From Pisolithus tinctorius (lineage: Eukaryota > Basidiomycota > Agaricomycetes > Boletales > Pisolithaceae), in assembly GCA_024663395.1 (NCBI GenBank), contig JANFAH010000021.1:310001-374000 (forward strand): DNA of 64,000 bases, given 5' to 3'. Both the position numbers and the translations under genes were made by a program. Under the pieces are notes generated by a model, which did no database searches, was not told where the DNA came from, and saw only the letters and a list, made by a program, of their open reading frames with translations. Shown here in pieces: positions 20,290 through 32,361 of the stretch; positions within the stretch are counted from its first letter, which is position 1; each line of letters opens with the position of its first letter.

Positions 20290-20513
20290 CTACCATAAAA
20301 AATGGAGTGGATACTTTTGTTTTTGGGGTTGTGCCAAATGCAGAGTTTGCTTTTGCTAGTGTCCACAAGCACAGCAATGAGCTTAGAACAGTCTCTGTGT
20401 GTGAGGTCTGAGATCACTTTCCCAGACACTGTGAGTCAAAGTGTGGAAAGGTGGTGTAAACCAACCAAAACCAACACAAATGACACTAATAAGAGCAAGT
20501 GGTGGTGTGCCTC

Positions 20514-21187
20514 TGTAACATTGCAAGGAATCTGCATTCCCTAGATGTATAAGCCCCTATCATCAACCATTCTGTGGCTATTGTTACATCTTCAGACCAC
20601 TTGCACCCACTGCTGTTCACATGCTACCTTGCCACCTTCTTCACTACCTTCCTATGCCCATGCTCCCTCTTGAACACTGCTATACCTGTGGCCACTGTGT
20701 TCTGGTTGCTTCCTTTCCTTTGGACTCTTCTCTTTTACCATGGTTTCTGTTCCCTTGCTGCTAGTAGTATACCCTCAGCCCCTGTTGCAGCCTGTCCTGT
20801 GTGTATGTGCTGCTGTGTGGCTTTCTTTCACTTGTACCTTGTCTTACTTAGGTTCTGGGTTTGCCTGGACTATAAAGCCCTGTACTTAGGTACAGAATGA
20901 TACCTTTTGGCACTCAGAAGTCACTATGAATTTTCTTTTCACTTTGTCTACACTACCTGCCTTAAAAGCTGCAGTGCACAAACTACATATACCACTTGCA
21001 CTGCCAGTACTACACTGTGGAACATGCTGTGCATGCCACAAAACACTACTGCTACAAAGTGCTGAGTCCCGCCTTCTAGTTTTGACAGTCCAGAATCCCT
21101 TGGGATGAGCAATTTGTTCCATTCATTTTTTTGTTGTTATCTAAACCAACTAGCTTGTGTTATACAGCTACTTGGATTTTCCTTACA
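20514..21187 (+). repeat. Decayed LTR of the element A family (element C)
   Basis: Aligns along its whole length with 14660-15313, including the TATA box and the CTGTACTTAGGTACAG palindrome. Where A has CG, this copy almost always has TG or CA, while other positions are well kept. It begins TGTAACATT and ends TTCCTTACA. Confidence 0.87.
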
Positions 21188-21429
21188 ACATAGTGTAGTC
21201 ACACTTAGTCACAACATATGGGTAGCCTGCACACCAAAACACCATTACTCATGTAGAGCCTGGGTTGGGCCCATCAAAATAGTTTAGCCATAACACATGA
21301 ACGGGCCTGTGGGCCCAGAGTGACAGGAACAAATGAGCAGGCCTGTGAGTGGGTGATCACAACAAATGGGTGGGCCTGTGTGGGGTAAGGATAACACAAC
21401 ATATACATCAGGAAAAGACCCCCTAGCAT

Positions 21430-21958
21430 TATATAGCTATATAGTACTTTCTGTTGACATGGATGTTGATTTCCCTTGTGTACAACCAATGGCCTCAACA
21501 GTTGACTCAAGGTGGAGGTGGGCTGTGATAGATTGGGGCAGAGGCTCAGTAGCTTGATCCATGCCCAAGTCCTCACTGATATCAAAGATAACCATCTTCA
21601 AAATGGCCTTTTTCTTCCTCTTCTTCAGAGCAGCAGGCTTTGTGGAACTCAGGGATTCATTCTCAGATTGCTTTCACTTGCACCCACCCTTTGTACCATT
21701 TACATTCTTTGCAGGGGATTTTGCAGAGCTGACAACAGGGGCAGTGGATACTTTTGAGTCAACTTCTGGGATGTATGCATCATTCATGAATGTAAATCAC
21801 TGGATTTCTTCAGTGACTGTTGGGAGAAGAGTATGATAGGATAGAGGTGCCAAGTATGGACCACTTAAGAATTTTTCAGGGCTCTGACAGTCACCTTCCC
21901 AACCTTCTGGTATGGATACAACATCCTCAACAGGATCAGGACTGTTGGGGGGTTCCAT
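21430..21958 (-). pseudogene. Second antisense coding relic before an A-type LTR fragment
   Basis: A minus-strand reading from ATG 21956-21958 gives a coherent acidic then Lys-rich protein (a run of basic residues near 21610-21630) broken by stops. No homology recognised. Confidence 0.3.
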
Positions 21959-22094
21959 AGTGCTCAGCAGTCACAGCAATGAAGCATGGAGCACACTGCA
22001 GACCTCAGGTCTGAAGGTCATTCCAAATTTGGAAGGGGCTACTTGCAACTTTGCAAAAATTCACACAGTATCATTATACATGAAAATGACTGTA

Positions 22095-22152
22095 ATTGTT
22101 GTTATCTAAACCAGCTAGCTCATGTTACACAGCTACTTGGATTTTCCTTACA
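22095..22152 (+). repeat. 3' end fragment of an A-type LTR
   Basis: Matches the last 58 bases of 20514-21187 and 14660-15313, ending TTCCTTACA. Confidence 0.8.
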
Positions 22153-22159
22153 GCAGGGC

Positions 22160-23030
22160 AGTCATTAGAGTATGGCAAAAATTATGATGGATACTGGACT
22201 GGTGAAATGTTTATCAAGCAGGTGCATCATGTGTTGGCTCACTGCTGATTTTGGCATGAAGTGACATCACGATACCAGCTCAAAGAAATGATTATTTCAA
22301 TTTTTGAAAGGCTTCATGGGCCAGGGTTCAAGCCCTATTCCTGACTGATAGTTACCAAGGTCACTCAGCATATGCAGAAGATGCATTGTTGGCATCTCAC
22401 ATGAGAATGTCAATCCAGGTGGAAAGCAGGCATGAATGCAAGATGGGTGGTTCATGAAAAATGGCCTCAAGGTCACCCAGTAAATGGTATTCCCTTCTGA
22501 CCACCCTGAATTCCCTGACAAACCAACAGGCATCAAATTTGTGCTTGCTAAACACAGTCTCTATCAATCTTGCCTACATGGGAAACATGAATCCTTCTGC
22601 AAGGCTGATGCAGTTGCATGTTGCAACAAATGGATTTTTGAATTCCAGCCTGACTTTCAGGAACAAAAGTCACTTGCTCACAAGACAATCAATGATGCTA
22701 GCCACCTCTGTACATTTTTGCCCAAGTTCTATTGTGAACTCAATTTCAGTAAGTTTTTTTGGGGAAAGGTCAAGAGGTACCTCCATGGCAATTGCAATGG
22801 TACATTTGAAACACTCAAAGCAAACCCCCCTTTGGTGATGCAATCAGTACAACTGTCAACTATTTGGCTTTGGGAATATTGTATGTCTTGGTGGATGGAA
22901 GCATACCAGTCAGGACTTGAGACTAAGGATGCATAAACTCAAGTTAAGAAGTTCTCTTCACAGACATACAAGTTCCATAGGAAGGTTCCAGAGACTGTGC
23001 ACAACACTTTGATTGCTAAATATGGTAATT
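22160..23030 (+). pseudogene. Relic of a DDE-type DNA transposase
   Basis: Three shifting frames together give the familiar order of an agaricomycete DDE transposase: a Tyr-Asp-Gly-Tyr-Trp-Thr-Gly block, a Glu-Arg-Leu-His-Gly-Pro-Gly block, a Phe-Pro-Ser-Asp-His-Pro-Glu block, and the C-terminal Phe-Leu-Pro-Lys-Phe-x-Cys-Glu-Leu-Asn catalytic Glu region near 22720. The longest uninterrupted piece is 22484-22936. There are several stops and no CpG. Family placement is from memory of these motifs. Confidence 0.6.
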
Positions 23031-23101
23031 CTCCTGATATTGTAGGGCTTCATATGGAAATACCCTGTTGTGGCCAAATTAATCACATCAATAATATTTT
23101 G

Positions 23102-23392
23102 CATCAGCAACTTGACAATTTTTGAAGGCCTGATTGCCTTCTGACATGCTGATGATCAGGGAGACTGAAGTTCTGAAATTCTGATTTTGCTTCTGATATA
23201 CTTATGACCTGAGAAAATCTGATATCAGAAATTCTCAGATTTTTTCAGATTGTCAAACCAAAATCCAGAATATCAGAAATAAAATCAGAACTTTAGAATT
23301 TCAGATATCAGGTTTGTCAGAACACCAGAATGTCAGAAGTGAAGATCAGAGCTTTAGAAATGAAATCAGAACTTTTTGTCAAGTTGCTGATG
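23102..23392. mobile_element. 291-bp MITE-like element with 17-bp terminal inverted repeats
   Basis: CATCAGCAACTTGACAA at 23102-23118 is the exact inverted copy of 23376-23392. The interior is a degenerate array of TCAGAA/TTCTGA words, able to fold on itself. There is no coding capacity and I see no clear target duplication. Confidence 0.6.
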
Positions 23393-24012
23393 TGCTTGTG
23401 CAGTTTTGACCAAAATAAAATTTGCTCTTTCAATTGTGTTCCTCTCACCAAAACAAGCATTTCTGTAAGATAAATTAAATGACAGATATTTTTTACAGCC
23501 CCAAAAATTTTACACAAAATTAGCAGCCTCTAAGTGGGCAGCACCATAGCATTGACCCCCTAAAATCAGGGAATGCTCAACCAAAACAAGAAACAAAACA
23601 AACATCCATCTGACCTTCATGGTGCCCCACATCACTTGCAAACATTACCAGAAGCATTCCCAGAATGCTTGAAATCCCTTGACAACCTGCATCAGTAGGC
23701 TGGATGGTGGTGATGAGTAGTATCTGACCTCCATATCACTGGTTACCAAAATCATGGTACAGTATCATTACAGCTGGTCAGAGACCATGAAGAACTGTGA
23801 GGTACCAAGCATTACCAATACTAGTCATCAGGGTCAGTGTCATTTGTGATTAGTGAATCTAGTATCATTCTGTACTGCAATCAATGTGACCAGTGCACAC
23901 TATCTTTGAACTTATCTTATCACACAGTCAGGAAAATTGAAAAGCATGCAGTCATATCAGTATGTAGTACAAATCACAATATATCTAAAGCTAGCTGTGA
24001 AGTATTGGGATC

Positions 24013-24960
24013 CTACCACTGGTCCTCTGACCACTCATATTCTGCTGCTCTGTCTTGGTATGTAGATGCTTTGGAAGAAGGTCCAGGTGGGGTCAAATGA
24101 AGGAGCAGACTGGGAGATGAAGGAAGGTCCAGGCTGGGGAATGAATGAAGAAGGTCCAGACTGAGGGATGAATGAAGAAGGTCCAGGCTGGGGGATGAAT
24201 GATGGTCCAGCCTCATAAGCAGTGACATCTTCAGCAGGGGGGATGAATATTTTAATGGGCTGCTTATGAGGGGAAGCAAGCATATGCATTGCTGTCTTTG
24301 ACACTTCCCTACTGTATGATTTCAATAGGTTAGCTTGTGCATGCTAGATTCCGCAACTTAAAAACCATGGAGGTGAAGCCAATCAAGGCAGCTATGAAAA
24401 GTTGGTCCAATTGCAGCATTGTTCAGTGTGTTGACCATGCCCTCATAGTAGTCTTCACAGAGGGGGGTATACTCCTTACTGGTGAATGCAGGTTGCTGGA
24501 GGCAGAGCCCTTCCATGTGATTCACCTCATGATGGAGAGTGCAAAGTAGCTATTAATGTTATGAGATTACAAGCCTAATATAAGGATATAACTTACTGTG
24601 ACTGCTGAAATTGAATACATCCATAGTGGTGTGGTTTGGAAGTGGTCTTCAAGGTGTTTGATGGGTGATAAGGCATGTGTGTACCAGAGTGTTGTGTGGA
24701 ACTTCTCAAGAACAGTGTTTCTGAACCAGCAAATAACAGCCCCCTGCAAAAGGTAAGCACAGGCATCTCAAGCATTCAAACAACATACCTGGTCATTGTA
24801 TTCATGTAGGAAGAAAGCCCTACCTGCAGTAGTTATGCATGTAACTTCCTCCATTGGCAGTACTGCTCAGGGTTAGCAAATAGGGAAGGATTGTTTAGCT
24901 TCAATAATTCTTCAGTGTATTTCTGAGCTGCCTCAGTGACATCAGAGTGAACATTGGTAA
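24013..24960 (-). pseudogene. Decayed minus-strand gene with Gly-Pro-Ser-Ser-Phe-Ile-Pro-Gln repeats
   Basis: Two regions read as protein on the minus strand. One, around 24860-24960, is rich in helical, charged residues. The other (24035-24325) ends in a short tandem repeat of about 27-33 bp units (24110-24215). Stops separate the pieces. Not recognised. Confidence 0.3.
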
Positions 24961-26744
24961 GAGTCCTTAAAAGCTAATAGCTAGCATTAGTTAAGTAAAC
25001 ATCATGATAAACTGTACCCACCAAGGTCTCAATACCCTTTGTTGGTTTCACATCTATACAACTATTTGGTAACTGATTGGTGGGAGTCAGGGGATGACAT
25101 ACCTACACCAAACCTAATATTGGCTTGGTCTATGACTTCTCACATCACTAGCTTCCACATCACCTGAGTGCTGCCCAAATTCAATATCACTGGCCAACCT
25201 TTGTGGTATACTATTTTGTACACCACCATCACTCATGCTTCCTTCATGACTTCCTGCACATCCTCTTTGTACCAACCTAGGCATGAACCATCAAGTGATT
25301 TTTTGTGTTCTGCATGGTGCACATGTCATTGTCAGCTTGTCAGTGTATGCAGAGTAGGCAGAACTTTGTCCTGACAGTCTGAGATGATGTCTGAGATAAA
25401 TACACTCTGGAATAAAGTGAATCACCAAATGAACATAAACAGTCCTGAGAAAGAGGCTTTGGGGCACTGTGGTGCTGTTGGTGTTAAGTGAGTACATCAG
25501 TTGTTTGACCTGGCATCTGTCATGAGTGTCAGCATTGCAAGCAGTACTGCTAGTCTTGCCACCCATGTGGATCATCTGGGTGGCAGCCCTCAACTTATCA
25601 TTCACTGGTGACACCTGTGGAAGTGGGGGGAGAGCAGGCTGGTTATATAGGGCTGGCATGGATGTTCCAGATGCTCATAGAAGTGGGGGGAAGGGCTGAT
25701 TGTATGTGGTTCTGGTGTTTGAGAGATTGCTGTATGTCAGAGGGAGGGAGGTTTGCAAGGGGGCTTTGGATGATTGTCAGAGTATGTTGATTTGTGATAG
25801 TCTCTCATACAGGAGAGGTTGGAATGGGTCCAAAGGGCCTGGCAGGAGGGAAGATCCACCAGAAACAGAGCTTGTCATCATAGTGCACCCTTGACCATGG
25901 ATTCATGTGCCACTTTCCCTCACATGGTTATGGGAAGAAGAATCTATTGAAGGATGCTGTAGGTATCCTCAGTAGTGCAACAAGCTACTGATGTATTAGA
26001 CCAACCTGTAGGTATCTACAGGATATCAGTAAGTATAATACTGGTAGTGAAAGTGAGCTTACCCTCAGTAGTGCAACAAGCTACTGAGGGAACAGTGAAT
26101 AAACTACTGTAAAATGTGCGCTCTAAGGTGATTATGTAAGCACCCAAACATCGCACCAAAGTGAGCAGAACACAGGGGAGAATATATCTCCAACAGAATC
26201 TTGAATAGTTAGTATTATACACCCACAGGTAGATCAAACTTACTTGAGGCCATCCAAATGCATTGGGAGAGGAGGTCTTGGAATGAAAAGGGTAGACATG
26301 AAACATCCTTAAGAGTGAACAGGCAGTGTCTTGGTGATTGAATACAAACCCTTCCAATGTGTCACTGTATATTCTGCCTTGAGGTCATGCTTATCCAGTG
26401 GGGTCTGCTATCAGCAGCAAGCTCTCCTGATGGCAAGCATCTTCAATTGAAACTTGTAAGTTAATGGTGACCTCAGGTAAAATGAAATGTACACCTACTT
26501 CATTTTGATCTTGAAATGGCATGCACCTAGACCTCAAGTTGATCATTATGCATGAAGAACAGAGCCTGTGGACTGCAGTGTGGTTGCTGATTGGATTGAA
26601 GGGTTTGGTCTCATCATTCAGTCATTGAAGTCATACCCAGACATATTGTATCTCCATAGTCACAAAGTACAGTAAACAACAGCATCTCTGGATCAGTAGA
26701 CATAGTGTAATATTGAAATGAATGAAAAAAAGTGGTTGATGTAT

Positions 26745-27056
26745 CTACACATCCAAGGATGGTGGGTAAGAAGCCAAGGGGGAGTCACCTCCACCAAAAC
26801 TTGAATGATCCCCATCATCATCCAAATCATCACCAATTGGTGGAAGTACAACTTTTGCCTCAGAAAGCATCATGCCATCACCAGTAAGAACATGTTGCAC
26901 CTCACCAATCTGATGGTCTGCATTCCTGAGGTTGGCTATTGCTTCCTCATACTTGTCAACTGTGATCATGTGCATAGTATCAATTTCACAAATCCATAAG
27001 TGGCAGTACTTGGGTTGTGCAGCAAGAGCTGCATGACTTGCCCAAGCAAGCTCCAA
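26745..27056 (-). pseudogene. Short decayed coding relic, unassigned
   Basis: An open minus-strand stretch of about 100 residues, with a helical Glu-Glu-Ala-Ile-Ala-Asn-Leu part and an Asp/Gly-rich tail. It is possibly the end of an old transposon-borne gene. No homology recognised. Confidence 0.25.
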
Positions 27057-28094
27057 TATGCAAAGGGATTGGGATTGGAGATGTTTGACCTCTTTACTTT
27101 TCCTAAGTGAGACCTATCCAAGTTTGACATTAGTTTTATGAGGATGCATGCAATTAATAAGGATGACCTACTGTGGTAACCAAGCCTTCAAGCTTTTTAT
27201 TTGGATGGTCTGAATCATCTGAAGGCAAGGACATCCCAAGGTGCACTCACTTGTTTTGGGAGTGACCTGTGTCACTCATTGATGGTAGGACAACATGACT
27301 GGTTAACCCCTTAACAGGAGTAGTTGGCTCCTTTGCATGGTCAGGAGATGATGGCATGGTAAGTGTGGAGGATGGGGGTGTAGATGGTAAAACACTTGAA
27401 GTATTTAAACATGGCAATGTCACACACCAAAGGTGTTTGGTGATGTGGACATGGATACTGCTGATGAATGGAGATGAAGACTATAGCCCTCATGTGTAGA
27501 ATGACAGCCAGGAACATCAGCAATCATCCTTCAACAAGAACAAGTCATCAATGCCAAAGAAAAAAGAAGGAAGCAAGTTAAGTGCCAATAAAAATTCTCA
27601 AGTACCCATGTACAGTATTCTGGTTTTCAATGGATCTCCACCATTTCCACAGATACCAACACCATTCCCACACTCACTTATAGTGCTCAGCCATGCAATC
27701 CTACCTTCCAAGTTTGGGAAGGATCTGCACACTCCACACATTTCTGCAGCACTCCCTCCAAAAGATGCTCATTTCACTAATTCTTCTTATATGGCCACCT
27801 CCACATCAATCATTTTGCTTGTCCCCTTTGCTAGGGACCATGGCTACATATATTTACCAGGAATTCCTACTAGCTTCCATCCTGAAGCATCCTGGTACAT
27901 CCCATCCTTGTCTGCCCCCTCTCAACCCATCCAGCTTGGACAGCACATTCTTTTTGTCAGTATGACCTCCAGGAGGATGTTCTTTGGTTGCCTCAGGTCT
28001 GTCATTTGGTTAGAAAGGTCTTATGTGGTCATTTCAGTCTCTCCAGTCCAAGAAGCATATGGATCCTTCCTCCCTGCTCCCTGCAATGTCTTCA

Positions 28095-28670
28095 TGTTAC
28101 ACCTTGACCAGCCCCCTTTCCATTTCTGGTCACATGACACTTATGTCATCATGACTCTTTCATTCCAGATCATCACAATTGTCACTGTCACCATGTGGGC
28201 AGTGGTCTGGGTCATTCACCATCTGTGGAAGGAGCTGATCATGGTCTAGAGCTCCACAGCACCATCACTGCACTTTGGTTGTCTCTTTGTACATTTACTT
28301 ATTTTTGGTTCTTGTTTATACTTGTACAGTATGTCATTCTGCCTCATTTCCTGTCACCTGTCCTGCCCCCTTGCTGCACATTTTGATTGTGCTGCCAGTT
28401 TGGGTGTTGTTCCCTTCACTATGGAGTCATCCTGACTCATTTATGTTTCATCACTTACTGTCCACAGTGGACTACTACTTACAGAGATATTGGGCACCCT
28501 CTCCAGGGAGGTGTATAGATAGAAGTATGATACTCTGTAACTTGAGTTTTTTGCTACCTTGCAAATCCCCTCAAATATACTCCTTCTCACTCCTCTCACA
28601 TCAGGTGTTGTCCTAACAGAAGGAAGCTGTCAAAGTCCAAGTTAGTAGTGGATCCATAGGGGTTATGACA
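28095..28670 (+). repeat. Decayed LTR of the element D family (element E)
   Basis: Starts TGTTACACC and ends GGGGTTATGACA, followed by AGTTTGGCCCATAG. This junction and the next 80 bases match the inside edge of element D's LTR (18637 and below) on the opposite strand. CpG sites are converted. No gag could be traced downstream. Confidence 0.65.
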
Positions 28671-30689
28671 AGTTTGGCCCATAGTGTGCCCCTCCTTCAC
28701 TTTGTGTCTAGTCCATTTGACAGAGCCACCATGTCAGAGCATAATCTTAAGAGGAGGTTGAAATTAAGACTGTAAAGAAGGTCTCAGGCTTCTGTGGTAA
28801 GACTTAGTATTAACAAGCTAACCTGTAAAGAAGGTCTATGGTAGTACATCAGTAAGGTAGCTGTAAGGTTAATATAGTAAACATACCTCAGGCTTCTGTG
28901 GTAAGAAGACTGAGGTGCACAAGGAAAAACTAATTGCCTAAGTGCGAAGAATTATTATGTAAGCTTGTATGCTGTAAGCAAATAAACATAGGGGACACAT
29001 GTTCCAACACATAACACTTCATACCAATCTCATCCATCATTCTTCCAAAATTGCAACAGCTACAGTATAATCTACTGTTCTCCACTCTCCCTGATCACAT
29101 TTATGATGAGTATGATGCACATCTTGCCTCCTTATTGCAAGATACAGCAGAAGACACTCCCCCTTCATCCTCTCTTCCAACAGAGCCTCATTCATGAAGT
29201 TTTTATTTGCTTCACTGAGAGGACAGTTGGGGGGGAAAGTTGCAATCCCCTATGCTCCTGTCACCCCACAGACCCCCAAGTCTTGACCCCTTTTCACACC
29301 TGACACCTGCCATCCCCTTTTGGTATATCAGCATCAGATCAGTGCTGCCTCCCTATCATCCCACCTTGGCCTAGAAGTGATTCCTTCAAGATGTGACATG
29401 CACAGCCTCCCCTAATGTAATTCCATTCCAGTGTGCTTACTCAGTTTCTGACAATGCTTGACTCATACTTTGAAATTCTGACTGTCCTTGACTCACCTAT
29501 TACCAATACTTACCAATCTTTTGACTTTGCTTACTGATTCTTCACTTTTTGGCTTACTTATCCTTACCACTGCTCATCAATGCTTTCTAAAGCAATTACC
29601 CACAGCTTACATTCCTTACTTATCAGTTACTAATCACTTACCAAGTGTTTGCACCTTGTCTTCCATAGGCAATGCCCCTGTACTGTACATAAATCACTAT
29701 ACTTAGATAGCTGAATAAGAAGATGTCAGAGAGCCCCTCTTGCTCACATTTCATCATCTCTCAGTAAATCATTCATCAGCCTCATTAGTTGAGACTTTAT
29801 TAAGAGTCTAACTATCACCTACTTTGCTTATCATTGTCCATCATCAACTAGAACAGGGCTGTCACCACTGGCAGGCACCTTGTTTACCATGCCCAAGCAT
29901 GCTACAGTTGTGAGGTGGCTGGTGGGATTTGCTATGTGGACTTGTTGTTGAAGCATATGCATGGATGTCAAAAAAAGCATCTCAATTTTCAGGGTGCAGT
30001 GACCTTGTAAACAAGGTGATCAGCTTTGCTCCAAGTCCCCCCTGAGCTCAGATTAGCTTGGGACATTGAATTAAGTTGTCATCCATCCTTCTGTAGGCTG
30101 ACAGCAGTCTACCCCATCACATCCTCTCACATTCCTGCTCCCTCTTTGTCAGGAGCACCCCCAACCCTCAGCACTCATCTTTGAGTGTTAAAACTTGCAA
30201 AAACCTGCCTCAATAAGACCTTTGACCATCTAGGTACTGCATAGGCACACCACCACTCACTTTCATTGTCTTTTGTGTTGGTTTTGGTTGGTTTTCACCA
30301 CTGAACCACACTGGGGGATTTTTTCTCCAGTCATACCTATGCTGTTCATAATGGTCATCACACCTCTCCACCCAACTGTCCCCTCCCCTTCCATGATGTA
30401 AACATCTGGGAGAAGTTGCAGATTCAGCAATGTTCCATGCAAGATGCACAACTTGTTTGCCCATTCAAACTGTCCAGGCAGCTCCTCACAGCCCCACATT
30501 GCCCTCTGGTCATGCCAACACCATACTGATTACCCATGAAAGTGGTGATATCCTTTTGGCTGATCCACATGCTGAATGTGCATAGCAATCATATCAACAG
30601 CTTCTCTACTAATTTCTTTCCCATAGGATACCTTGTTGCTCAAGTCACAAGTGAACTTTCAGCCTACCACTAATCCTGCATCTCCACCT

Positions 30690-30998
30690 CTCCTTTACAT
30701 CAAATTCTTCAATTTCTCCAATATGCACTATGCCATCATAGACAATGTCCATGTTGTTTCTCCTGCCCCAAAGACTGAGATGTTTTTAGTCCAACATTGC
30801 CTCTGATCCAATGCCAAGTCACTTGGAGACATCATCCCTCTTGATAATGTACAACAAGTTGTTCAGCTTGTCCCAAAGTTCAGTGTCAAGTCTCCCAGAA
30901 ACATGATGTGTGATAACTGCTTGGACATGGGTCACAAGTTCTACATAAATAGTTTTGCAGACAAGGAAACATTCCACACTGTCCTTAGCTACCAGTAA
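30690..30998 (+). pseudogene. C-terminal relic of a Plavaka-like (CACTA-type) transposase
   Basis: One frame ending at TAA 30996-30998 gives the order Pro-Ala-Pro, Gly-Asp-Ile-Ile-Pro-Leu, Val-Gln-Leu-Val-Pro-Lys-Phe and Phe-Ala-Asp-Lys-Glu-Thr-Phe-His. I know this order from the C-terminus of large mushroom transposon proteins. At least one stop interrupts it. Exact superfamily is uncertain. Confidence 0.45.
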
Positions 30999-31811
30999 TA
31001 CTCCCTTCCCTCCATTCTGCCTGGTTCATATTTGGATGATTTGTGTCTATCCTAGTACTATGTGTACTCATTATCAGACTGTTGATATGAGATTATCATA
31101 GGCCTGCCATGCTTGATACACTGTTGTCAGGGATAGCAATTAAAGTTAAATCACTGAGCCACTGGCCACATCTTAATGGGGTTAGACTTGGTCTTTGCTG
31201 GTAAAAGTCAGTAAAAACTGGTAGTTCGGTAACAACATAGTAATTCTTGATAGCTTCGGCTGTTGTTTCACTGACGCTGGAAGAATTCTCGAAACCCGTG
31301 CGCGAAATACAACTGCAAAACTACCCGAGGGTATGAGCAGCATATGGATGCCTCCGTTTGGAAGTGACTTGTCGTAAGGCTCCTTTTGCGCTCAGTAAAA
31401 CACTTATTGGCCAATGAGAGGGCTTGCTGAAGTACGAAAGAGTTGTCAGCAGCCGCGTCGCGTAGCTATAAACCTACCACGAGTTATTCGTGCGGTGACC
31501 GAGCTTCTCTGGAACGTTTCTGAAGGCCCACTTACTCCAAGCTTAGGACTTGGAGCAGATAGACCCATGGACCGCCGTCGGGAATACTTGAGTATGTATT
31601 AGATTCGAAGGTAAGCACGGAGAACGTGGCGACTAATAGTGGCCCGTGCCGAGTTACCAAAGCGGGTAATACAACTTACGAACTTTCAGGTTCATCAGCC
31701 CTGACATGCATGGCAGCATACTTCGGCTTCAGTGCTAATTACATACTATTACTCTAACATGTCAACGGAACAAAAACCGACTTTTTAAGCGATAAACGGG
31801 CCCGGAAAACG

Positions 31812-31819
31812 TATATAAG
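31812..31819 (+). promoter_or_regulatory. TATA box of the hydrophobin gene
   Basis: TATATAAG lies 104 bases before the ATG, followed by a CT-rich leader ending ACAATCGCC. The 580 bases from 31230 to here hold no gene that I can see. Confidence 0.7.
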
Positions 31820-31922
31820 GATGGCAGTGGGGAGCTGAGTTTCCATCGACTCGTCGTTCTTCTGCCAACTACTACACACTCTCTTGAGCCAACTCAACCC
31901 AGTCACTCTCTAAACAATCGCC

Positions 31923-32361
31923 ATGTTCTCCCGCATCTTCGCCGTTGCTGCCCTCGCTGCTCTTGCTATTGCTGGACCCCTCGAAGTTCGTGGTGGCTCC
32001 TCGCAGTGCAACACCGGTACTCTCTCGTGCTGCAGCCAGGTCCAGACTGTATGTGATGTTTTCACTGATATTTAGTTGAGATTGCTGAACCGCTTGCTGT
32101 AGGTCCAGAACTTGTTCAGTGCGTCCGGCCTCACTGCTGTCGCCGCCTCCGTCCCCGTCAGTGCTCTCGTCGGTGTTAGCTGCACCCCTGTCACCGTTGC
32201 CGGCACTGGCAGCGGTGCTCAGTGCAGCACTCAGCCCGTCTGCTGCACTGACAACACCTTCGTACGTTGCTTTATCCGCGTGCTGTAGATTGATCTCACT
32301 TGACCCATTTTAGCTCGGCACTGCCAACATGGGTTGCATGCCCGTTAACGTCAATGCCTAA
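31923..32361 (+). CDS. Class I hydrophobin
   Basis: Secreted amphipathic coat protein that self-assembles at hyphal or fruit-body surfaces. Exons 31923-32048, 32103-32261 and 32314-32361 join in phase to 110 residues. Introns are 54 and 52 bp, GTATGT...TAG and GTACGT...TAG. Residues 1-18 are a hydrophobic signal peptide. Eight cysteines follow the class I pattern: C-x6-CC-x31-C-x13-C-x5-CC-x12-C, the long spacing after the first CC pair being the class I mark. It is a strong, isolated promoter-type unit with a TATA box and CT-rich leader. The gene is the first host gene after the transposon graveyard and has normal CpG. Confidence 0.96.

Larger units (their letters stand above)
19255..31220. 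other. CpG-stripped transposon graveyard (about 12 kb)
   Basis: By eye I find only about seven CpG dinucleotides in this stretch (for example near 21070, 21302, 22270, 24352, 26129, 26152 and 28944). Several hundred would be expected from its base content. TG and CA are plentiful. Flanking DNA on both sides has normal CpG. Recognisable pieces are listed separately. Between them (notably 24970-26740, 27060-28090 and 28700-30690) I see only short frames full of stops and nothing I can name. Confidence 0.9.

Noticed and set aside
27551..28249. A 232-residue plus-strand frame with hydrophobic stretches
   Set aside because: It lies in the CpG-stripped block, ends inside the decayed D-type LTR, has no family signature, and long frames are helped here by loss of CpG-containing codons. 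I do not call it a gene.
19255..31220. Classical ascomycete RIP as the cause of the CpG-poor block
   Set aside because: CA dinucleotides are abundant and the changes fall on CpG. Ascomycete RIP would deplete CpA.
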